DNA of 64,000 bases, taken from NCBI RefSeq assembly GCF_010501105.1, contig NZ_QVMQ01000008.1, positions 42,616 to 106,615 on the forward strand. The letters are read 5' to 3'. The stretch's first letter is position 1. Every line of letters begins with the position of its first letter. The stretch is from Dysgonomonas sp. 511. Its GTDB lineage: Bacteria > Bacteroidota > Bacteroidia > Bacteroidales > Dysgonomonadaceae. The notes below the pieces were generated by a model. It was not told the origin of the DNA. It saw only the letters and a list, made by a program, of their open reading frames with translations, and did no database searches. Both the position numbers and the translations under genes were made by a program. Positions 18,071-27,676 of the stretch are shown here, in pieces.

Positions 18071-19486
18071 TTATTGTCCCTCTCCGTCTTTTGCATCTAT
18101 TGTGGTTTTTGGTGCTACTTTATATTTTGCATAGCCGTAACCTATTTCGTTGTATATCATTTTTGCAATTCTTTTCGAGCCCGACCCCGTAAAATGCGTG
18201 TAGTCTTTTCCGGCTTGCCCCTTGCTCACCCATTGCGGCATAGAGCCGTTTCCACCCATCAGTTCATACAGGTTTATAAAGCCTGACGAGGTTTTGCGGG
18301 CATAGTTGCGCTGGGCCCTTGCCAGTGCAGGCACGGCTGGGTCTGTTTGCATTACACCGTCTATTTTCGACGATTTGTCGGCTGTGGATATAACCAGTAT
18401 GTCGGCATTCGGAAAACATTCCCTCAGGTTCTTAATGACAGTGGTCATGCTTTTTTCGTACCATCCGTAGTTGAGTGAGCCATATCCCAGAACATTTGCT
18501 CCATAATGCAGTATAATCAGGTCGTAATTCAATTCTTCGTCGAATGCGTTCATCAGCGAAGGGTTGAGTATCGACAGTGGCAAGCCTGAATTTCCGCGTG
18601 TAGAGAAATTATCGACATGCACCCCTTTACCGTCATCGAAGTTGAAGCCATAGATGGGAATAGAATCTGCTTTGTTGAAATTCACTTGCAGCGACTTGGG
18701 ATCGAACGATGCCAGTTGCAACGAGTTGAGCAGTTTCGATGGTGTCAGTGTTTTAGAGTATGCAGCTTCTTTATCGGCTGTTACTGTCACCGATCCCCTG
18801 CCATTCTTCGAACTACCGTAAAACAAAGTAGGATTGTTCAGAAGGGGCGAATGTGGGCGCGACTGGGCTTTATATCTTACCCAGTACGATTGCGATGGGT
18901 CTTTGGCAAAAAACACCTGCCCGTCGATGCCGAAAGGCCTGTCGGGTTTCTTCACCTTGAGGAAAGTTTGCGAATACCAGTTTTTGGAATATTGGTGCGA
19001 TACCGAAGCTCTTGCTCCGGCCGAAAGCGAGGATATGGAAACAAAGCCTACACCCTGCCCGCCATAATCTTCCTGAAAGGCATCGCGCACATCCTGCACG
19101 ATAAAGTCGCCATCGTTCATCGAGTCGCCAAAATAGGCTACACGCACAGTAGTGGTGCTATCTTTTTCCAGTTTGTTCAATTTGGCATAGAAGCGCGAAA
19201 GATTCTTGTATCCGTCGGCTTTGAGTATGGGATTGAGACTTTCGTCTACTTCTTCCACCATTTTTGCCCCCACAGTATCAGTAGGTTCGGCAATGATGTT
19301 TACTGTAGTATCTGCCTGTGCCTGTATGGCAAGGCTGTCCATTACTATATTGTTTGTATTTGCTGTTTTTTCAGGGAACAGGCGTTCGGGAAGAATTTCC
19401 TTGAATGCAAGGAAAGCTAGGGTAGCAAGGAGTAGAAAAAGTATGGTTTTTCCAAAATAAGAGCTTTCTGTTATATTCACAACCAC
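18071..19486 (-). CDS. membrane-anchored SGNH hydrolase-like protein
   Basis: 471 residues with one N-terminal membrane helix (about 12-30), a linker to about residue 85, and a periplasmic SGNH domain: VAYFGDSMNDGDF with nucleophile S122, LHYGANVLGYG as the block III equivalent, and KDYTHFTGSGS with the Asp-x2-His pair. It is the first gene of the SGNH-SGNH-MBOAT operon. It resembles the AlgJ/AlgX and PatB type partners of MBOAT proteins, so a role in acetyl transfer to a surface polymer is inferred. The lack of LysM and the membrane anchor set it apart from the next gene, suggesting the two SGNH proteins act at different steps. Confidence 0.85.
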   Translation of the reverse strand: MVVNITESSYFGKTILFLLLATLAFLAFKEILPERLFPEKTANTNNIVMDSLAIQAQADTTVNIIAEPTDTVGAKMVEEVDESLNPILKADGYKNLSRFYAKLNKLEKDSTTTVRVAYFGDSMNDGDFIVQDVRDAFQEDYGGQGVGFVSISSLSAGARASVSHQYSKNWYSQTFLKVKKPDRPFGIDGQVFFAKDPSQSYWVRYKAQSRPHSPLLNNPTLFYGSSKNGRGSVTVTADKEAAYSKTLTPSKLLNSLQLASFDPKSLQVNFNKADSIPIYGFNFDDGKGVHVDNFSTRGNSGLPLSILNPSLMNAFDEELNYDLIILHYGANVLGYGSLNYGWYEKSMTTVIKNLRECFPNADILVISTADKSSKIDGVMQTDPAVPALARAQRNYARKTSSGFINLYELMGGNGSMPQWVSKGQAGKDYTHFTGSGSKRIAKMIYNEIGYGYAKYKVAPKTTIDAKDGEGQ

Positions 19487-19587
19487 TTTTTGTTAATATT
19501 TTTTCTGTATAATGAGTTCATGTGTAAAAAAGATATACAAAGCTAGGTACTTTTCTTTAAAATAAATACAGACCGACGATTATTTTA

Positions 19588-20100
19588 TCAATATTTTGCT
19601 TTTGCTGTTATATGTTTGATTTCTAAGCTAAATACCGATGTCCTCTCCCATGATTTATCCATGTATTTTTCGCCTAGTTCTTCGTATCCTTCCGAATATT
19701 TAGCAACCAGCAACCTGAGCCCTTTCCGCTTTTCTTCGTCTGGCAGATCGAGGCAGGCTTTGCCGAATACGATAACGCTCTCGTAGAGGGTGGTAAACTG
19801 GCTGGCAACGGGCTTAGTGATACCAACTACGCAAAACGATATCTTATTGTTTTGTTTCATCATATCCAGTTTTTGCCCTTCGGGTGCGCAATGGAAATAG
19901 AGCTTATTACTTTCGGTATCGTAGGCATAACTTATAGGTAAGCCATAGCCATATCCGCTTTCGGATGTGCCAAGGCTAAGGAAACCGTATTCGGAATCTT
20001 TCAATAGTTCTTCGATACGGTTTTCATCTTCCAATATTCTGTTTTGGCGGCGTACTGGTCTGAACATTTTTCTTGTTTTATTTGGCTGATTATTATGCAA
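19588..20100 (-). CDS. pyridoxamine 5'-phosphate oxidase family protein (NimA-like)
   Basis: 170-residue split-barrel flavoprotein family member. The sequence EELLKDSEYGFLSLGTSE ... GLPISYAYD ... KLYFHCAPEGQKLDMMKQNNKISFCVVG follows the NimA-like subgroup, small FMN-binding proteins that include nitroimidazole reductases. It may bind FMN and reduce a small substrate; true Nim activity cannot be claimed from sequence. The start given overlaps the stop of the upstream gene by 8 bp; a second ATG at 20067 (MFRPVRRQ) is equally plausible. Confidence 0.85.
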   Translation of the reverse strand: MHNNQPNKTRKMFRPVRRQNRILEDENRIEELLKDSEYGFLSLGTSESGYGYGLPISYAYDTESNKLYFHCAPEGQKLDMMKQNNKISFCVVGITKPVASQFTTLYESVIVFGKACLDLPDEEKRKGLRLLVAKYSEGYEELGEKYMDKSWERTSVFSLEIKHITAKAKY

Positions 20101-20392
20101 AATGTTGACAATAAGAGATCAACATAAATGTAACTATTCCAGCCAATAGCATAATATATACAGGCGTATAATATTCTTTCTTATCTTCCCGCAAATACTT
20201 ACGACGGCAATAACCATATAAAAACACTCCGCAGCAAGCCCCTGTTCCAAATAAGACAGGAGATATGAGAAACAGTCCTTCATATTCCATATCCCCTTTG
20301 GCAATGCCGACAAGAGGAAGTTGTATAATCAATACAGAGAAAATAATAGACAGAAGTTTAAGCGTATGATACCCTAATTTGATAAACGACAT
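20093..20392 (-). CDS. small membrane protein, unknown
   Basis: 99 residues with three predicted helices (about 9-30, 40-63, 78-95). A basic loop CRRKYLREDKKEYY separates the last two. No family is recognised. It is positioned 16 bp after the beta-barrel-like gene and overlaps the NimA-like gene by 8 bp, so it likely belongs to the same transcription unit. Its reality rests on this tight fit and on good codon structure. Confidence 0.6.
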   Translation of the reverse strand: MSFIKLGYHTLKLLSIIFSVLIIQLPLVGIAKGDMEYEGLFLISPVLFGTGACCGVFLYGYCRRKYLREDKKEYYTPVYIMLLAGIVTFMLISYCQHFA

Positions 20393-20408
20393 ATCCGGAA
20401 CAGTTTGC

Positions 20409-21320
20409 TTACCAATAATCGTTTCTGGCTTTTCCCCTCGGGCGTTTCACCCCTTCTATCGGAAAACCTATAACAAAGCTGTTGGTGTAATGGTGTGTCT
20501 GTATATCATGTACTTTGGTCTGATACCACGAACCCAGATAGCCTACCCTTATCGTATATTTATTTATGGGAATATCTACCGTGAAATAGTTACGCAAAGC
20601 GCGCTGATTGTGTAATGATGCAAAATTGACTATGCCAACTGAGTTTCCCAGCGAGATTTCGTAATACGATTGCCCGAAACGCGGCGAAAACAGCATGCCT
20701 ATAAACGGAGTGTCTAACTGCCAGCGCAAGGCAAACCATTTGAACTTATAGGAGGCAATAACCGACAGGTTGAGATTGGTATAGGCTCGTGCCGATGCGG
20801 GATTATTACCGTTGCGCTCGCTGTATAGGACACCTGCATTTACATCCCACAATCCACCTGCACCAATGCGCAAATTATTGTCGCTATAGATACGATAATG
20901 CCCACCAATTCGGTAATTGGCAAGAAACCAGTATTCGGTAGCATTCTTTGCAGGGTTGTCGCCCTGTGCGTATTCGACTTCGAATACTTGCTGCTTGTAA
21001 AACCGATAATTGAACCACGTAGTACGGCGCATTTGCTCATACATCAGTCGAACAGAAAAGCCTTTGTATTGTAACGGCGACAGGTATGTGTCGTACATAT
21101 TTGCCGAACCGACAGAGGCTGTTATTGCATTGTTGGTAGTCAATGGCGGGCAAGGCAATGTGGCTAATTGAAAATCAGATGTTGAGGTAGGAGTGATTAC
21201 TATAGTATCCGTTTTATAGATATAAACCGTATCCACTTTATTCTGTGCAGATAATCCGCACAAAAGAAACAAACCTGCAAGAATGAACAGGCAACTAGTC
21301 TTCACCCTCCTCTTCGTCAT
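20409..21320 (-). CDS. outer-membrane beta-barrel-like protein (DUF3316-like)
   Basis: 303 residues with a signal peptide (about 9-26, ending near LSAQ). The mature part alternates polar and aromatic residues in the manner of a small beta-barrel: YKGFSVRLMYEQM, FEVEYAQG, YWFLANYRIGGHYRIY, LNLSVIASYKFKWFALRWQL, KYTIRVGYLGSWYQTK. The overall look fits the DUF3316 proteins of Bacteroidota. Its start overlaps the 3' end of parC by 26 bp, so it is probably co-transcribed with that gene. Function unknown; it likely sits in the outer membrane. Confidence 0.75.
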   Translation of the reverse strand: MTKRRVKTSCLFILAGLFLLCGLSAQNKVDTVYIYKTDTIVITPTSTSDFQLATLPCPPLTTNNAITASVGSANMYDTYLSPLQYKGFSVRLMYEQMRRTTWFNYRFYKQQVFEVEYAQGDNPAKNATEYWFLANYRIGGHYRIYSDNNLRIGAGGLWDVNAGVLYSERNGNNPASARAYTNLNLSVIASYKFKWFALRWQLDTPFIGMLFSPRFGQSYYEISLGNSVGIVNFASLHNQRALRNYFTVDIPINKYTIRVGYLGSWYQTKVHDIQTHHYTNSFVIGFPIEGVKRPRGKARNDYW

Positions 21321-24021
21321 CTTTAAATAATGATTTTTGTCCTGTTATTTCGTCTATAATATCGGATATAGGTCTGTCTTCGTCGCCGTCTTCATCGTCT
21401 ATCTGTACTTCGAATTTTTTTTCCTCTTCTTCGGGTTCGGGAAAACGAGTAGGTTCAAGCTCTTTTATCTCGGCAATTTCGAAAGTAGAAAGGCGTTTTC
21501 CTTTAGCCTTGAAGCCTTTGACTGCAATAAATTCTTCGGCATCTATATCCAAAGCTTCGCGATAATCGTCGCGCCCGCCGAATTTGACTCCGATACGCGG
21601 ATATACGGTATCTGTAAGTATTTCGAGACGTGAATCGGGATTCTCTCCCAAGAAGTTTTGCTTTTTAGCCGAAGCTTCGAACGTAAACCGTTTGAGGTAC
21701 ATATATTTCTGGTCGGCATCGTAAAGTACTGCCGTCCAGTTCTTGTTTGCATTAAATTTCTCGATACGGATTATTCCCTGTTCGTAGTGATTGGTCACCT
21801 CGAACGATGTAGTATAAAAATCTCCATTCTTGTGGACTACCAATATCTGGTCGTCGCTCTGGAATTCACCCAAATACGTGCCGCGTTCGTCGTAATTGAG
21901 GCGCAACACATCGAAGTCGAACCATACCTTGCGCCCACCTAGCGTAGAGCCGCCTTTTTGCTTCAATGATATTTTGTGTACTTCTGCTTTAGTGAGGATA
22001 TTACCCATCGACTGACGGCCTTTTATGGCTATTTCGCTAAAGTCTTTTTCGAATACGAGTATCTTCTGGCGTGGTTTTGGTTTCAGTATCACGCGGATGG
22101 TTTCGGCTTCACCGTTCGGGTTGGCGCTGAAATAGAGGATGCGCGAACCGTCTGTGCCCTGCGTAACATCATACTCCTTGTCGCGGGTAATACCTGTAAC
22201 AGCAAAGCGTTTAATATAGGATGCAGCAGTAGTACCCTTTCCATTGCGGTAGACGGCATTGTAGATAGTACGTTTGTCGTTGCGACGGAATACATTAAGA
22301 TACAGTATATTCTTGCCGACAAACATCTTGTCGCTCACGCGTACAACTTTGTATTTTCCGTCTTTGAAGAAAATGATAATATCGTCGATATCGGAACAAT
22401 TAGCTACAAACTCGTCTTTTTTGAGCGACGTGCCGATAAAGCCTTCTTCGCGGTTGATATATAATTTCTGGTTGGCTTCTACCACTTTGGTTACTTCTAT
22501 GGTGTCGAAGCTGCGTATTTCGGTCTTGCGCGGATAAGCCTTTCCGTATTTTTCCTTCAACATTACATACCACGAAATAGTATAGTCTACAATGTTTTCT
22601 ATGTTGTGGCTTATTTCTTCTATTTCGGCTTTGTATCGTGCGATCAATTCGTCTGCCTTGTCGGAGTTGAATTTGAGGATGCGCCCCATCTTTATCTCCA
22701 TCAGCTTGAGGATATCCTCACGGGTAACCTCACGGATAAAGTTTTTGGCAAATTTGGCAAGACGCTTGTCGATATGCTCGATAGCGATATCCATGTTTGC
22801 CGCATTTTCAAACTCCTTATCCTTATAGATACGCTCTTCGATAAATATCTTTTCGAGAGATGAAAAATGCAGAGCTTCCTGTATTTCCCTTCTCTGTATC
22901 TCCAGTTCGAGTTGCAACAGGCGTTGTGTGTTGTCGGTCGTGTCGCGCAATATGCGGCTAGCCGACAGGAAGTAAGGTTTATTATCCTCTATCACACAGC
23001 AGTTTGGCGATATACTTATCTCGCAATCGGTAAAAGCATAGAGGGCGTCTATCGTCTTGTCTGACGACACCCCTGCTGCCAGATGTACATGGATTTCTAC
23101 GTTTTGTGCCGTAATATCGTCTACCTTGCGTATCTTTATCTTGCCTTTGTCGTTTGCTTTCAGTATCGATTCTACTACCGATGATGAAGTACGTCCGTAT
23201 GGGATATCGCTAATAACAAGTGTTTTATTATCGAGTTTCGATATCTTGGCACGTACCTTTACCGAACCTCCCCGCTCACCGTCATTGTATTTGCTGACGT
23301 CGATATATCCGCCTGTCTGAAAATCGGGATATAATGTAAAATCTTCACCCTGCAAATAGGCAACGGCGGCATCGCAAAGCTCGTTGAAGTTGTGAGGAAG
23401 TATTTTCGACGACAAGCCCACAGCAATACCCTCGGCTCCCTGCGCCAATACAAGAGGGAATTTAACAGGCAAAGCAATAGGTTCCTTATTACGCCCATCG
23501 TACGAAGGTTTCCATTCTGTAATTTTAGGGTTGAACAATATTTCGAGAGCAAATTTCGATAATCGAGCTTCGATGTAACGCGGAGCTGCCGCCCCGTCGC
23601 CGGTAAAAATATTACCCCAGTTACCCTGGCAATCGACCAATAAGTCTTTTTGCCCCAGCTGCACAAGTGCATCGCCAATAGATGCGTCGCCGTGCGGGTG
23701 AAACTGCATGGTATGTCCAATGATATTGGCCACCTTATTGTAGCGTCCATCGTCCATACGCTTCATGGAATGGAGTATGCGCCGCTGAACGGGTTTCAGG
23801 CCATCGGCGATGTGCGGCACGGCACGTTCGAGAATTACATAAGAGGCATAGTCGAGAAACCAGCCCTGAAACATACCCGATAGGTGCAATTGGTTATCGC
23901 CTCCGTCTTTGACAGGGACTTTGTAGTCGGAATGTGAAGTTGAATCAACAGAATCGGTTTCTTCTGCAGACTCCGGTTCTTTTAAATTTTCTGGTTCGTC
24001 GATAATATCTTCGGGGAGCAT
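21295..24021 (-). CDS. parC: DNA topoisomerase IV subunit A (GyrA/ParC family)
   Basis: Breakage-reunion subunit of a type IIA topoisomerase; 908 residues. The winged-helix catalytic core is intact: DGLKPVQRRILHSM, the quinolone-pocket region HPHGDASIGDALVQ (about 108-121), and the active-site tyrosine Y149 in AAPRYIEARLS. A long C-terminal beta-pinwheel half follows, ending in an acidic tail. The divergent core, the unusual C-terminal half and the length suit the Bacteroidota topoisomerase IV A subunit rather than gyrase A, which has the GyrA box. No ParE gene is in the window. Its own promoter lies about 40-70 bp upstream. Confidence 0.9.
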   Translation of the reverse strand: MLPEDIIDEPENLKEPESAEETDSVDSTSHSDYKVPVKDGGDNQLHLSGMFQGWFLDYASYVILERAVPHIADGLKPVQRRILHSMKRMDDGRYNKVANIIGHTMQFHPHGDASIGDALVQLGQKDLLVDCQGNWGNIFTGDGAAAPRYIEARLSKFALEILFNPKITEWKPSYDGRNKEPIALPVKFPLVLAQGAEGIAVGLSSKILPHNFNELCDAAVAYLQGEDFTLYPDFQTGGYIDVSKYNDGERGGSVKVRAKISKLDNKTLVISDIPYGRTSSSVVESILKANDKGKIKIRKVDDITAQNVEIHVHLAAGVSSDKTIDALYAFTDCEISISPNCCVIEDNKPYFLSASRILRDTTDNTQRLLQLELEIQRREIQEALHFSSLEKIFIEERIYKDKEFENAANMDIAIEHIDKRLAKFAKNFIREVTREDILKLMEIKMGRILKFNSDKADELIARYKAEIEEISHNIENIVDYTISWYVMLKEKYGKAYPRKTEIRSFDTIEVTKVVEANQKLYINREEGFIGTSLKKDEFVANCSDIDDIIIFFKDGKYKVVRVSDKMFVGKNILYLNVFRRNDKRTIYNAVYRNGKGTTAASYIKRFAVTGITRDKEYDVTQGTDGSRILYFSANPNGEAETIRVILKPKPRQKILVFEKDFSEIAIKGRQSMGNILTKAEVHKISLKQKGGSTLGGRKVWFDFDVLRLNYDERGTYLGEFQSDDQILVVHKNGDFYTTSFEVTNHYEQGIIRIEKFNANKNWTAVLYDADQKYMYLKRFTFEASAKKQNFLGENPDSRLEILTDTVYPRIGVKFGGRDDYREALDIDAEEFIAVKGFKAKGKRLSTFEIAEIKELEPTRFPEPEEEEKKFEVQIDDEDGDEDRPISDIIDEITGQKSLFKDDEEEGED

Positions 24022-24062
24022 GTGTAAAATTTGATATTCTTATATAATATTCAAAACAAGCC

Positions 24063-24093
24063 CAAAGATAGTTTTTTTCAGTGGAATTTCAAA
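24063..24093 (-). promoter_or_regulatory. parC promoter (Bacteroidota type)
   Basis: Reading the minus strand, TTTG (24093-24090), 19 bases, then TATCTTTG (24070-24063). Both boxes and the spacing match the Bacteroidota sigma-ABfr consensus. The transcript would start about 35 nt before the parC ATG. Confidence 0.8.
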
Positions 24094-24120
24094 ATGGAAA
24101 TTGGCTGCCGGATCGCCCTC

Positions 24121-24221
24121 GAAAGGACAGGGCCGTTAAGTTCTTCGCATTTTTTTCATTACATATCCTTTGTCGTATTACGACAGAGAAGTAATAACCG
24201 GGACTTAACAGCCCTATCCCT
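24121..24221. repeat. structured palindromic element between pfkA and parC
   Basis: A 23-nt arm GAAAGGACAGGGCCGTT... (24121-24143) is repeated in inverted form at 24201-24223, differing only by transitions at five sites. On the minus strand (the pfkA 3' untranslated side) four of these five would be G-U pairs. Inside the loop is a dyad TGTCGTATTACGACA (24171-24185). It could be a pfkA 3' RNA structure or the ends of a small non-autonomous element. Confidence 0.55.
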
Positions 24222-24237
24222 CCTGGAGGTACAGATT

Positions 24238-25218
24238 TTATATAGAAAGTATCTTCAACGTCCTCATCAAGTCTTCCTGAAAAGGCTTGTTTTTCTTAAT
24301 CGCTTTCGAGAATGGCACATAAACAATGTTGTCGTTTTGAATGCCGATCATCACATTGCGTTGGTCGTCGAGCAAAGCATCTACCGCAGCTGCACCCATA
24401 CGGCTAGCCAGAATGCGGTCGTTGGCAGTAGGCGATCCTCCACGTTGTACGTGCCCCAAGATGGTTACGCGTACATCATATTGAGGAAATTCGTTCTTCA
24501 CACGTTCGGCCTGTGCCATCGCACCTCCCGTTATATCGCCTTCGGTAACAAGTACGAGGCTGCTGTTTTTACTTTTGCGGAAACCGTTGGAAATCAAGTC
24601 TCCCAACTGGTCTTGCTGGAACGACATTTCGGGTATGATTGCAGCTTCTGCTCCCGATGCAATAGCACCATTCAGGGCAAGGAAACCACATTCGCGCCCC
24701 ATGACTTCGATGAAGAACAGGCGTTCGTGCGAACTGGCTGTATCGCGGATTTTATCCACAGCTTCCATGATGGTATTCAGCGCAGTATCGTAACCGATTG
24801 TAAGATCTGTACCCATCAGGTCGTTGTCGATAGTACCCGGAAGTCCTACGACCGGAAAATCGTATTCCTGAGCGAATATACGCGCTCCGGTAAGCGAACC
24901 GTCGCCACCGATAACCACCAAAGCGTCGATGCCTTCGCGCACAAGTGCTTCGTGGGCAACCTTACGGCCTTCGGGTGTTTGAAATTCTTTGCAGCGGGCA
25001 GTCTTAAGCACTGTTCCGCCTTGTTGTATAATATTACTTACGCTGTTCGACTTGAAAGGAACTATTTCGTCGGAAATAAGCCCTCTGTAGCCGCGCATAA
25101 TACCTTTTACTTCTATACCACTATAAATAGCTGCACGGGTTACTGCACGTATTGCCGCATTCATTCCCGGAGCATCGCCTCCCGAAGTCAAAATCCCGAT
25201 ACATTTAATATTCGCCAT
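24238..25218 (-). CDS. pfkA: ATP-dependent 6-phosphofructokinase
   Basis: Committed step of glycolysis: fructose-6-phosphate + ATP to fructose-1,6-bisphosphate, in the cytosol. The 326-residue length is standard for bacterial PfkA. Visible motifs: [13 protein letters not shown] (ATP site start), GGDGSLTGA (about 107-115), [20 protein letters not shown] with the catalytic Asp of TIDND, and [10 protein letters not shown] for substrate binding. GDGS with G at the position after GGD suggests ATP rather than pyrophosphate as donor. A possible -7 box TACTTTTG is at 25382-25389, about 165 bp upstream, but the -33 box is poor. Confidence 0.96.
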   Translation of the reverse strand: MANIKCIGILTSGGDAPGMNAAIRAVTRAAIYSGIEVKGIMRGYRGLISDEIVPFKSNSVSNIIQQGGTVLKTARCKEFQTPEGRKVAHEALVREGIDALVVIGGDGSLTGARIFAQEYDFPVVGLPGTIDNDLMGTDLTIGYDTALNTIMEAVDKIRDTASSHERLFFIEVMGRECGFLALNGAIASGAEAAIIPEMSFQQDQLGDLISNGFRKSKNSSLVLVTEGDITGGAMAQAERVKNEFPQYDVRVTILGHVQRGGSPTANDRILASRMGAAAVDALLDDQRNVMIGIQNDNIVYVPFSKAIKKNKPFQEDLMRTLKILSI

Positions 25219-25381
25219 AGTTTATATAATTTAAAATTATAAGTTTTATGTATTTGTTTCCTTGCTTTTTACTTCAATAATTCATTTCGAATTACAAAAT
25301 ATCACCCATTTTGTGTATATGAATCAAAAAAGTCAATATTTCGAGTGTTCTACTTTCACTCCTTCATTTGAATTGAAGATG

Positions 25382-25389
25382 CAAAAGTA
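25382..25389 (-). promoter_or_regulatory. possible pfkA promoter -7 box
   Basis: Minus-strand TACTTTTG fits TAnnTTTG. It lies in the 230-bp gap between ispH and pfkA. The -33 element is only a displaced GTTG, so confidence is low; it implies a leader of about 155 nt. Confidence 0.4.
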
Positions 25390-25448
25390 AAAATAAAATT
25401 AATGAACAACTACGTAAAATTGGTAAAACAACTAATTTTATCAAATTT

Positions 25449-26339
25449 TCACCCGATATTAACCAATCCTTCACCGCCCCTTATTTCGTTTATACGGGTT
25501 TCTACATCTTCCATCTGCCAACGCGGGGTGGATGTGGCTCCGCAAATACCTATAGAAGCGGTGATGTTGAGTGTTTTAGGGTCGATGTCGTCGGGCGTGG
25601 TGACAAAATACGAATTGGGATTGTATTTCTTACATTCGGCAAACAGTACTTTCCCATTCGAACTTTTTTCGCCTGCCACAAAAAATATGATATCGTGCTT
25701 CTGTGCAAATTCTTTGATATTGGGGATACGGTTCGACACCTGCCGGCAGATGGTATCGAAATATTCGAACCGTGCATCGCCCTGCATACGGCTTTCGATG
25801 ATGTCGATAATTTCCTGAAAACCATCGAGCGGCTTGGTGGTTTGCGAAAACAGGCAAATATTGCGCGAGAAGTCGAGCTTGTCGAGGTCTTCTTTCTTCT
25901 CTATTACAATGGCCTCGGATTGTGTTTGCCCGATCAACCCGATTACTTCGGCATGGCCTTTTTTTCCGTAGATAACTATCTGTGTATTATTATCTTTTTC
26001 CTTATCGTACTTGTCGTGTATCTTCTTTTGCAGGCGAAGTACTACGGGGCACGAAGCGTCTATTATCTCTATATTGTTTTGGCGGGCAATCTCGTATGTC
26101 GAAGGCGGCTCGCCGTGTGCGCGAAGCAGTACCCGCACGTTTTTCAAAGCTGCAAACTGTTCGTGGTTGATTGTCCTCAGACCTAGTTTTTCGAGGCGGT
26201 CTACCTCCAGGTTGTTGTGCACTATATCGCCCAGGCAATAGAGTGTACCTCCTTTTGCCAGTTCTTCTTCGGCTTTTTTTATGGCGTTGACCACCCCGAA
26301 GCAGAAACCTGATTTCAGATCTATTTCAATGTTGCTCAT
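25449..26339 (-). CDS. ispH: 4-hydroxy-3-methylbut-2-enyl diphosphate reductase
   Basis: Last enzyme of the MEP isoprenoid pathway; a [4Fe-4S] protein reducing HMBPP to IPP and DMAPP. At 296 residues it has normal length. Cluster-binding cysteines lie in SGFCFGV (near residue 13), DASCPVV (near 96) and GICGATST (near 269). Substrate-binding motifs [17 protein letters not shown] and LFSQTT are present. Its start overlaps the stop of cmk by 14 bp, so the two genes are co-transcribed and probably translationally coupled. Confidence 0.96.
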   Translation of the reverse strand: MSNIEIDLKSGFCFGVVNAIKKAEEELAKGGTLYCLGDIVHNNLEVDRLEKLGLRTINHEQFAALKNVRVLLRAHGEPPSTYEIARQNNIEIIDASCPVVLRLQKKIHDKYDKEKDNNTQIVIYGKKGHAEVIGLIGQTQSEAIVIEKKEDLDKLDFSRNICLFSQTTKPLDGFQEIIDIIESRMQGDARFEYFDTICRQVSNRIPNIKEFAQKHDIIFFVAGEKSSNGKVLFAECKKYNPNSYFVTTPDDIDPKTLNITASIGICGATSTPRWQMEDVETRINEIRGGEGLVNIG

Positions 26340-27030
26340 CTGTTGTTGTTATTTGTTTGAACTTGTCTATCAACCATTGCATTTGTTGGTCAATGGTCAT
26401 ATGCGAGTTGTCGAGAACAAGGGCATCGTCAGCTTGGCGGAGGGGTGCTTCCTCACGTGTCTGATCCATATGGTCCCGGGCTTTCAAGTTTTCGAGGACT
26501 TCCTCGTATGTCGTTTTTGTATCTCCCTTACTTTTCAGTTCGTCGTAACGTCTTTGAGCGCGTATGTCGGCATCGGCTGTTACAAACACCTTCATTTCGG
26601 CTTCGGGGAAAACCACGGTGCCTATATCGCGCCCGTCCATCACGATGCCTTTTGCCTTGCCCATTTCCTGCTGCAAGGCTACCATTGCATGACGCACAAA
26701 GGGTATAGCACTTACGCGGCTTACCAATCCCGATACTTCCATGCTGCGTATTTTTGCTTCTACATTTTCGCCGTTGAGGTATGTTTCGGGTAGGCCTTCG
26801 CTGTTGAGGTGAAAATCTATCTTTATATTGTTTATTTCGTTGTGCAGGCGGCCTTCATCCAGATTCTTGTCATTATCGAACAGTCTGTGCATGATACAAT
26901 AAAGAGTTACGGCGCGGTACATGGCTCCACTGTCGATGTAGATATAGCCTACTGCGCGGGCAAGGCTTTTTGCCATCGTACTTTTGCCATTCGATGAGAA
27001 ACCGTCTATTGCTACAACTATCTTTTTCAT
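26326..27030 (-). CDS. cmk: cytidylate kinase
   Basis: Phosphorylates CMP and dCMP with ATP. The start is set at the ATG giving [18 protein letters not shown], since P-loop kinases of this family begin a few residues before the P-loop; the upstream in-frame ATG adds only 14 unlikely residues. The 234-residue protein has the P-loop (about 9-17), the CMP-binding segment [13 protein letters not shown], and [36 protein letters not shown], all diagnostic of Cmk. It overlaps ispH. Confidence 0.95.
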   Translation of the reverse strand: MKKIVVAIDGFSSNGKSTMAKSLARAVGYIYIDSGAMYRAVTLYCIMHRLFDNDKNLDEGRLHNEINNIKIDFHLNSEGLPETYLNGENVEAKIRSMEVSGLVSRVSAIPFVRHAMVALQQEMGKAKGIVMDGRDIGTVVFPEAEMKVFVTADADIRAQRRYDELKSKGDTKTTYEEVLENLKARDHMDQTREEAPLRQADDALVLDNSHMTIDQQMQWLIDKFKQITTTDEQH

Positions 27031-27213
27031 AATTTGTTTCTTCGTGTTATAAACAAGTATTGTGCAATACAAGTTTTGTTTATTAATATTTTAATTCTTT
27101 TTTGGTTAAACGGATAAATCTAATGGACGTCAGTAGGAAGAAGATGAAAGAACGTTTTTATATATCATTTCAAATACTGATTCGCGTTTATGTTCTTTCC
27201 CTTTTGAAGATAT

Positions 27214-27672
27214 TTATTCAATCTTTTTCGGAAAAATGAGATGGAATAAAAATGCGGTTATACCACAAATTGTATAAATATCTATCAGTCCAAAAGTAAA
27301 AAATGGGTTCAAAAGTATATAACTTAAATTTATATCTTTAAATATTAGCGATAAAATGGAAATGATAGCAGAGGAAACTATCAGTATAAAAAATATATCA
27401 AGATATTTTGTATTAGTCTTCTTCTTTCTTTTATTGCGATAAAAGAAGAAAACAAGCGCAAGAAGGGTTGATAAAATAACGAGTCGCAACAAAAAAAATA
27501 CATTTAGCACAGATGTGGAAGCTACTCCTGTATTAAAAGTTGGTCTAAACTCAAGAACATTAGGGATTATTATAAATACATCACCTACGTAATATTTATT
27601 AATAACCATTATTGTTACTAATTCGACAAGAACCAAAACAACAATCCACAATATTATTTTCTTTATATCCAT
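27214..27672 (-). CDS. signal-peptidase-II-like membrane protein, catalytic residues not conserved
   Basis: 152 residues with four membrane helices (about 5-24, 60-79, 92-112, 121-146). The first half aligns by eye with LspA: LVELVTIMVINKYYVGDVFIIIP and FRPTFNTGVAST, where LspA has LxDQxxK...YLGExxxIIP and xVxNTGxAFS. But the conserved Asp of LxDQ is Glu (E17), and the GNxxDR motif with a catalytic Asp is missing: the matching segment reads SSAIISILSLIFKD. A second Asp may remain in LIDIYTI. This suggests a paralogue without peptidase activity. It is AT-richer than its neighbours and stands between cmk and rpiA. Confidence 0.65.
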   Translation of the reverse strand: MDIKKIILWIVVLVLVELVTIMVINKYYVGDVFIIIPNVLEFRPTFNTGVASTSVLNVFFLLRLVILSTLLALVFFFYRNKRKKKTNTKYLDIFFILIVSSAIISILSLIFKDINLSYILLNPFFTFGLIDIYTICGITAFLFHLIFPKKIE

Positions 27673-27676
27673 GTTG

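Noticed and set aside
24031..25242. Plus-strand 403-codon frame over pfkA
   Set aside because: It is antisense to pfkA, whose family motifs are all intact; the frame has no family features.
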